Below, one piece after another: positions 59,597 through 64,000 of a stretch of 64,000 nucleotides of DNA (position 1 is the stretch's first letter; every line of letters begins with the position of its first letter). A program made the translations under genes and the position numbers. This stretch comes from Symbiodinium natans (Eukaryota > Sar > Dinophyceae > Suessiales > Symbiodiniaceae), in NCBI GenBank assembly GCA_905221605.1, contig CAJNDS010002379.1, positions 100,001 through 164,000 on the forward strand, given 5' to 3'. The notes under the pieces are model-generated. The model ran no database searches and was not told the origin of the DNA. It saw only the letters and a list, made by a program, of their open reading frames with translations.

Positions 59597-59751
59597 TACT
59601 TGAAGGTTCATGGGACTTGCTAACCAAGTATAACTGTACTTATAACCCTACTTATAATACCCCTAAAGGGCCTTATAGGGGTTATCCCAATTATATGTAG
59701 GGTTATAAGTACAGTTACAACTGGTTAGTAAGTCCCATGAACCTTCAAGTA
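59597..59751. repeat. Large palindromic element, family C
   Basis: TACTTGAAGGTTCATGGGAC at one end and its complement at the other, with further pairing inward (TATAACTGTACTTATAACCC against GGGTTATAAGTACAGTTA). Length about 155 bp with a short centre around AAAGGGCCTTATAGGG. The second copy is at 61304-61458. Confidence 0.85.
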
Positions 59752-59981
59752 AGGGATGTAAGATTCAAGAACCTAGGGGACCCGAAGCCGTGAAGCCGTG
59801 AAGCCCGAAGCTGACTATGTTGGTGGCATACGGGGGCACTGCTTGTTTCAGGTTTCGGGTTTCGGGTTTAGGGTTTAGGGTTTCGGGTTTGGGGTATAGG
59901 GTTTGGGGTTTAGGGGTTACGGCTTAGAATTCAGGGTTTCGGGACAAGGGGTTTAGGGTTCAGGGCCCAGGATTTAAAGGC

Positions 59982-60034
59982 CTCGGCGGTGAAGAGGCGC
60001 ACGATGGCAGCTTTGCCCGGAGACACGCCGTGAC
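59982..60034 (-). CDS. Exon-like island, unknown protein
   Basis: Acceptor CTGGCAG|GT; donor GAG|GCCTTT (GC type). It encodes HGVSPGKAAIVRLFTAE. Clear codon-like composition; family unknown. Confidence 0.52.
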
Positions 60035-60124
60035 CTGCCAGCCACATAGGGTTCAGGGTTTAGGGTCGAGGGTTTAGGGTTTAGGGTTTAGGGTTGAGGG
60101 TTGAGGGTTCGTGGCTTGGGGTTA

Positions 60125-60225
60125 ACTGGGAATAAACGGGTGCCCTTTTTGACTTAAAGGGGATTAGAAGGGAACCTAAATCCCAAACAAAGGAAATCAG
60201 GGCCTACTCTGGGTCCCAGCCTCCT
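60125..60225. repeat. Dispersed element, family F (CTGGGAATAAA...GGTCCCAG)
   Basis: ACTGGGAATAAACGGGTGCC ... AAGGGGATTAGAAGGGAACC ... GGGCCTACTCTGGGTCCCAG. Related copies are at 32205-32312, 33516-33640 (inverted) and 48015-48115. Confidence 0.65.
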
Positions 60226-60264
60226 GTGAGAACCAGTCTACTTCACCCATATATGATTCAGCCC

Positions 60265-60780
60265 CGGCGGGCCCCCCCCCCCTCCCCCCTACCCCCCCCC
60301 CTCCCCCCCCCCTACCCCCCCCCCCCCCCCCCCCAATGGTACCCCCCCCCCCCCTGTGGTTGGGGTGGTTTTGGGGGTTAGGGTTTAGGGTTAGGGTTTT
60401 AGGGTTTAGGGTTTAGGGTTTTTAGGGTTTAGGGTTTAGGGGGTTTAGGGTTTAGGGGGGTTTAGGGTTTAGGGTTTAGGGTTTAGGGTTTAGGGTTTAG
60501 GGTTTAGGGTTTAGGGTTTAGGGTTTTCCCCGCGGATGGGGTACTAAGATGATCCCCCCCCCCCTGTGGTGTGGTTGGGGGTTGGTTTTAGGGTTAGGGT
60601 TTAGGGTTCAGGGTTTTAGGGTTTAGGGTTTAAGGTTTAAGACTTAAGGTTTAGGGTTTAGGGTTAGGGTTTAGGTTTGGGTTTAGGGTTTAGGGTTTAG
60701 GGTTTAGGGTTTAGGGTTTAGGGACCGTAGAGTAGACTTGGGGGGGGGGGGGATACCATGGGGGGGGGGGGGGGGGGCCC
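60265..60780. repeat. C/G homopolymer tracts around TTTAGGG arrays
   Basis: C-rich tracts at 60271-60355, TTTAGGG at 60376-60525 with TTTAGGGG variants, a second array at 60590-60725, and G tracts at 60739-60777. Confidence 0.8.
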
Positions 60781-61303
60781 AGGACGCTCGACGCTGAACC
60801 ATATATCTCTGAAGCCTGAACCCAGCCGAGACCTTCCCCCTCAATGTGGCGAGGAGGGCCCCCGCGTACTCCAATGGGGATTGATGGTACTTAGTACTAG
60901 AATCCATCATCCAACCCTACTGACCCTACGTACTAAGTCAACAAGGCTTCCAAGTCAAACCCGGCTGCACTTATAACCGAAGTATGTTAGTGTAAATAAG
61001 GGGGCTACATGTGGGTTCTAACTACACTCATATTGAGCTACAAGTACCCTGAACCTCGAAGTGCAAACATCGTTCTGGAAGGGCATAGCGGTCACTACCA
61101 TTTGTATGTTAGCATTGCTGATGTTCCGCTTTGTGCACTATATATTTGTTCAATTCTGTGTTTATCAATTTGTTGATACTCTGTTTTTTGTTTGCTCTTT
61201 CTTTCTTTTTTCTGGGGGGGGACATGGGGGTGAGATGCTTTCTCTACCCGTCTTACCAGCTGAGCGAAACCCTTAGAGGAGTAAAGGTTACCTTACAACA
61301 CCT

Positions 61304-61458
61304 TACTTGAAGGTTCATGGTACTTACTAGCCAATTATAACTGGGCTTATAACCCTACTTATAATTGGGATAACCCCTATAAGGCCCTTTAGAGGTATTA
61401 CAAGTAGGGTTATAAGTACAGCTATAATTGGTTAGTAAGTACCATGAACCTTCAAGTA
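61304..61458. repeat. Large palindromic element, family C
   Basis: Same architecture and length as 59597-59751, ends TACTTGAAGGTTCATGGTAC and its complement. The two copies differ at scattered sites. Confidence 0.85.
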
Positions 61459-61482
61459 GACCCCGGAGCCATGCCGGGACGC

Positions 61483-61532
61483 CTATCCAGGTCTGGAACT
61501 GCACCTTGCTGGCCACGCTGATCGACTCGCGC
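61483..61532 (-). CDS. Exon-like island, unknown protein
   Basis: Acceptor CGACCAG|G; donor ATAG|GCGTCC (GC type). It encodes RESISVASKVQFQTWI. Flanked on the left by palindrome 61304-61458. Confidence 0.52.
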
Positions 61533-61814
61533 CTGGTCGGGTAGGGGTTCTTAGGGTTTAGGGTTTAGGGTTTAGGGTTTAGGGTTTAGGGTTTAGGGTT
61601 TAGGGTTTAGGTCCGACCTCAAAAATGTTAGGGGGGCAGAGGCTGGCCTTACATGGCAGTGCTTATATTCACAGCTCTACTTTGTTGGGTTTGGGGTTTG
61701 GGGCTTAGCCCCAAACTCCAAACCCCCGAGCTGTGGAGCAACGTGAAGGTTAGGCACCCGGATCATGATCCCAAGTACTAGGCGCGCAAACCCCTAAACC
61801 CCAATCCCCTCACC

Positions 61815-61925
61815 CCAAAAAGCCCACACCCTGTAGTTTTCGTCGAACATGGAAGTGCGCGCTGCCGAATCCCGAATTTCCAGGTTCGAGGCCCTTGCCG
61901 CCATTTCTCAGCCTCCTTGGGGTTC
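61815..61925 (-). CDS. Exon-like island, frame uncertain
   Basis: Two minus-strand frames are open: one after GGAG|GCTGAG (NGGKGLEPGNSGFGSAHFHV), the other after GCAAG|G (ASNLEIRDSAARTSMFDENY), ending at a GTGTGG donor. I cannot choose between them. Confidence 0.4.
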
Positions 61926-62369
61926 GGGTTTAGGGTCTTAGGGTCTTCGGGTTGTGGGGGGAGGCATGTGCACGTTGTTCCCGAAACCCTGAACCCTAAA
62001 CCCTAAACCCTGAACCTTATAAACACTAAACTCTATAAACCCTCAACCCCAGCTCTACTTTGTAGGGTTGTGGGGTTTGGGGTCGGCATGTGGAGTGTTG
62101 GCTTCGGTCTCGGTCTCTACCGGCCGGAAAAATGTGGGCAATCTCACCATACCCAAAACCCTATAAACCCTATGATCCGTATCAATCCTATACACCCTAT
62201 CAAGCCTATGAAGCCTATGAAGCCTCTAAATCTTATAAACCGTCTAAACCTATAAACCGCATAAACCCTACAAACCCTACAAACGCTACAAACCCTACAA
62301 ACCCTATGAACCCTATGAACCCTATGAACCTAAGCCGAATGAGGATCGTCTGTAAGTAGGTTAACTGCA

Positions 62370-62411
62370 GCCCGGCAGCGCGGCTGCTGGCAGAATTGAC
62401 CAGATACCATC
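62370..62411 (-). CDS. Exon-like island, unknown protein
   Basis: Acceptor TTGGAAG|GA at 62411, reading WYLVNSASSRAAGLQ; the frame is also open upstream (EPEELEG). Confidence 0.42.
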
Positions 62412-62583
62412 CTTCCAATTCTTCCGGCTCACTAGACCATACGCCTTTTTCGGGTTTCGTGGGGTGTCTGGGTGGGTTAGGCTCTTTGCTGGCTGTGTTT
62501 GCTTTCTGGGGCTGCTAGGTTGCCTGGTAAGCTATGACCGAACTGGGGACCTTCGTACGTATCGCTGTAGCTCTTTCATGAGT

Positions 62584-63680
62584 TTGTAGGGGGGAAATGG
62601 GGGGGGGGGGGGGGGGGGGGTTTAGGGTTTAGGGTTTAGGGTTTAGGGTTTAGGGTTTTAGGGTTTAGGGTAGGGTTTAGGGTTTAGGGTTTAGGGTTTA
62701 GGGTTTAGGGTTTAGGGTTTAGGGTTTAGGGTTTAGGGTTTAGGGTTTAGCGCGGGTCTCATGGAAGGAGAAGGGGGATGGGTCTGGGCATGATTCGTCC
62801 CCATGGGGAACAAACTCGGTCTTCTTATTCTGCACGGCGAAGGGGAACACAAACTAGGCCTCTCTCTCTCTGTCTGTCATTTTTGACCCTAAACCCTAAA
62901 CCCTAAACCCTAAACCCTAAACCCTAAACCCTAAACCCTAAACCCTAAACCCTAAACTTGTTCTTCTTCCTTCGTCTTCCGTTGCCTCTCTCGAGACGAG
63001 CAGACCGACACCAGCCGAAACCGTGTTGGGCATTACTTGAAGGCTCATGGGTCTCTACGAAGAGGGGCTAGGGTTTAGGGTAAGAAGGGCAGCTTCAGAT
63101 GTGACCCCAAGCCCAAACCCTTCGAGCAAGGCATGTGAACATCCTGCGTAAGACGACAACCTGGAGGACTAAACTTCTATAGGGTCCTTAAGGGCGTGGG
63201 CTCCATTGGGGGGCAGGTAGCAAGTGAACCTTGGGGAAGCTCAGGGCGCCTTCGGGAGTAGTGGGGAGTCTTCGGGGAACCTGGGGCTACGTAACCCGCT
63301 TGAACCGCACTCCCTTTACCTTGGGGACGAAATGAACCTTAAAGTTGGGGTCATATACCCTATACTACTATAATGCCTAGCAAGGTATATGAACCCTAAA
63401 CCCTTTTAGGGCTCATTTCGTCCCCAAGGTAGGACCCCTAAAAAAGCCACAGGGGAGCTCAACCTTGAACACATAAAACCTCATACCCACGATGCCCGAC
63501 ACCGGGACTTGTGGCGGGGTTGAGGACGAAGGTGCCAAGCCAGATGATCGCAAAGCACCAAGCTTTCAGAAAACCCTAAACCCTAAACCCTAAACCCTAA
63601 GCCCTAAACCCTAAGCCCTAAGCCCTAAGCCCTAAGCCCTAAGCCCTAAGCCCTAAACCCTAAACCCTAACCCTAGAGCC
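62584..63680. repeat. Heptamer arrays with exon-like islands
   Basis: G tract at 62600-62620, TTTAGGG at 62620-62750, CCCTAAA at 62885-62955, CCCTAAA/CCCTAAG at 63571-63675. Minus-strand islands open at 62780-62860 (FVFPFAVQNKKTEFVPHGDE), 62957-63035 (SAGVGLLVSREATEDEG) and 63495-63560 (FAIIWLGTFVLNPATSPG, hydrophobic). Confidence 0.55.
63318..63432. repeat. Palindromic element, single copy (CCTTGGGGACGAAATGA)
   Basis: TACCTTGGGGACGAAATGA at the left is exactly inverted at the right (TCATTTCGTCCCCAAGGTA), with a loop containing CCCTATACTACTATAATGCC. Confidence 0.8.
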
Positions 63681-63898
63681 ACTTCCGAGCTGGGGATCCC
63701 GAATTGCAAGCCTGTGTACGTCCATACGGCTTTTAGGGTTTAGGGTGTCATATATGGGGGGTTTACAAAATCAGGGACGCTTAAATTTAGACCCCAAATA
63801 GCAGGATTCCGGGTTTAGGTTAGGGTCCAGGGTTTCCTTATAAATAAGGACCCCAATAAGGTACCCCGAATTTCGGAATAGAGGGTCTCAAGGGGAGC

Positions 63899-63960
63899 CT
63901 TGTCCACGTTGCTGTTCTTCTGCGCGATCTGGTCCTCCTTCGTGAGGCCAGGGGTAATGC
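63899..63960 (-). CDS. Exon-like island near the right edge, unknown protein
   Basis: Acceptor CATGCAG|GC; donor AAG|GCTCCC (GC type). It encodes ITPGLTKEDQIAQKNSNVDK. Its gene continues beyond the window on the upstream side. Confidence 0.52.
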
Positions 63961-64000
63961 CTGCATGAAAAAGAGGGGGTTTCATGGGGTTTGGTGGGCG

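Noticed and set aside
60704-61276. Short plus- and minus-strand frames around 60.7-61.3 kb
   Set aside because: No exon-like boundaries or motifs; one is hydrophobic only because of a T-rich tract near 61190.
1-64000. Window as a true chromosome end or subtelomere because of TTTAGGG repeats
   Set aside because: Arrays are short, degenerate and switch orientation dozens of times, and they alternate with exons of ordinary genes. A terminal tract would keep one orientation.

Overview
The window reads as dinoflagellate nuclear DNA, probably Symbiodiniaceae or a relative. Four things point there. Coding sequence is broken into very small exons. Every acceptor I could place reads AG|G. Donors are a mix of GT, GC and GA. 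The non-coding sequence is saturated with the heptamer TTTAGGG/CCCTAAA and its drifted variants, and there is a giant copia polyprotein of a type typical of dinoflagellates. Despite the telomere-like repeats this is not a chromosome end: the arrays flip orientation dozens of times and lie between exons.

Three coding units stand out, all on the minus strand. (1) A kelch-repeat gene occupies about 23.5 kb down to 1 kb (5' to 3') and runs off the left edge. Eight exons of 24-89 bp chain in phase into successive kelch blades, and a ninth is probable. (2) A PfkB/ribokinase-family sugar kinase gene occupies 43.5 kb down to 29.4 kb. About 17 exons rebuild a protein of roughly 305-325 residues, from the N-terminal GN-x-IID strand through GGQGANAAQG and DTLGAGD to a stop codon. 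(3) A complete, apparently very young Ty1/copia LTR retrotransposon (6740-16756) sits in the kelch intron between 17.4 and 6.1 kb, in the same sense as the gene. Its two 287-bp LTRs are identical and the target duplication is CTAAC.

The retrotransposon carries a single 3099-residue gag-pol frame. Besides gag, protease, integrase, reverse transcriptase and RNase H it holds a C5-DNA-methyltransferase-like domain between protease and integrase, and a domain with the motif set of a 2-oxoglutarate/Fe(II) dioxygenase between integrase and reverse transcriptase. It ends in a membrane segment, a coiled coil and a Cys/His motif. An element carrying both a candidate DNA-modifying transferase and a candidate oxygenase is the most interesting object here.

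From 44 to 64 kb, and between the two named genes, the pattern continues: GC-rich exon-like islands of 35-100 bp, nearly all open on the minus strand and bounded by AG|G, set in heptamer arrays, homopolymer tracts, microsatellites and several families of small fold-back elements. Islands there include a protein-kinase-like stretch (57.4-57.7 kb) and a PDZ-like exon (53.3 kb), but I could not join them into named genes. I saw no rRNA, tRNA or CRISPR, and no convincing plus-strand gene. Splice joins are my own hand reconstruction from the sequence, without transcript support.
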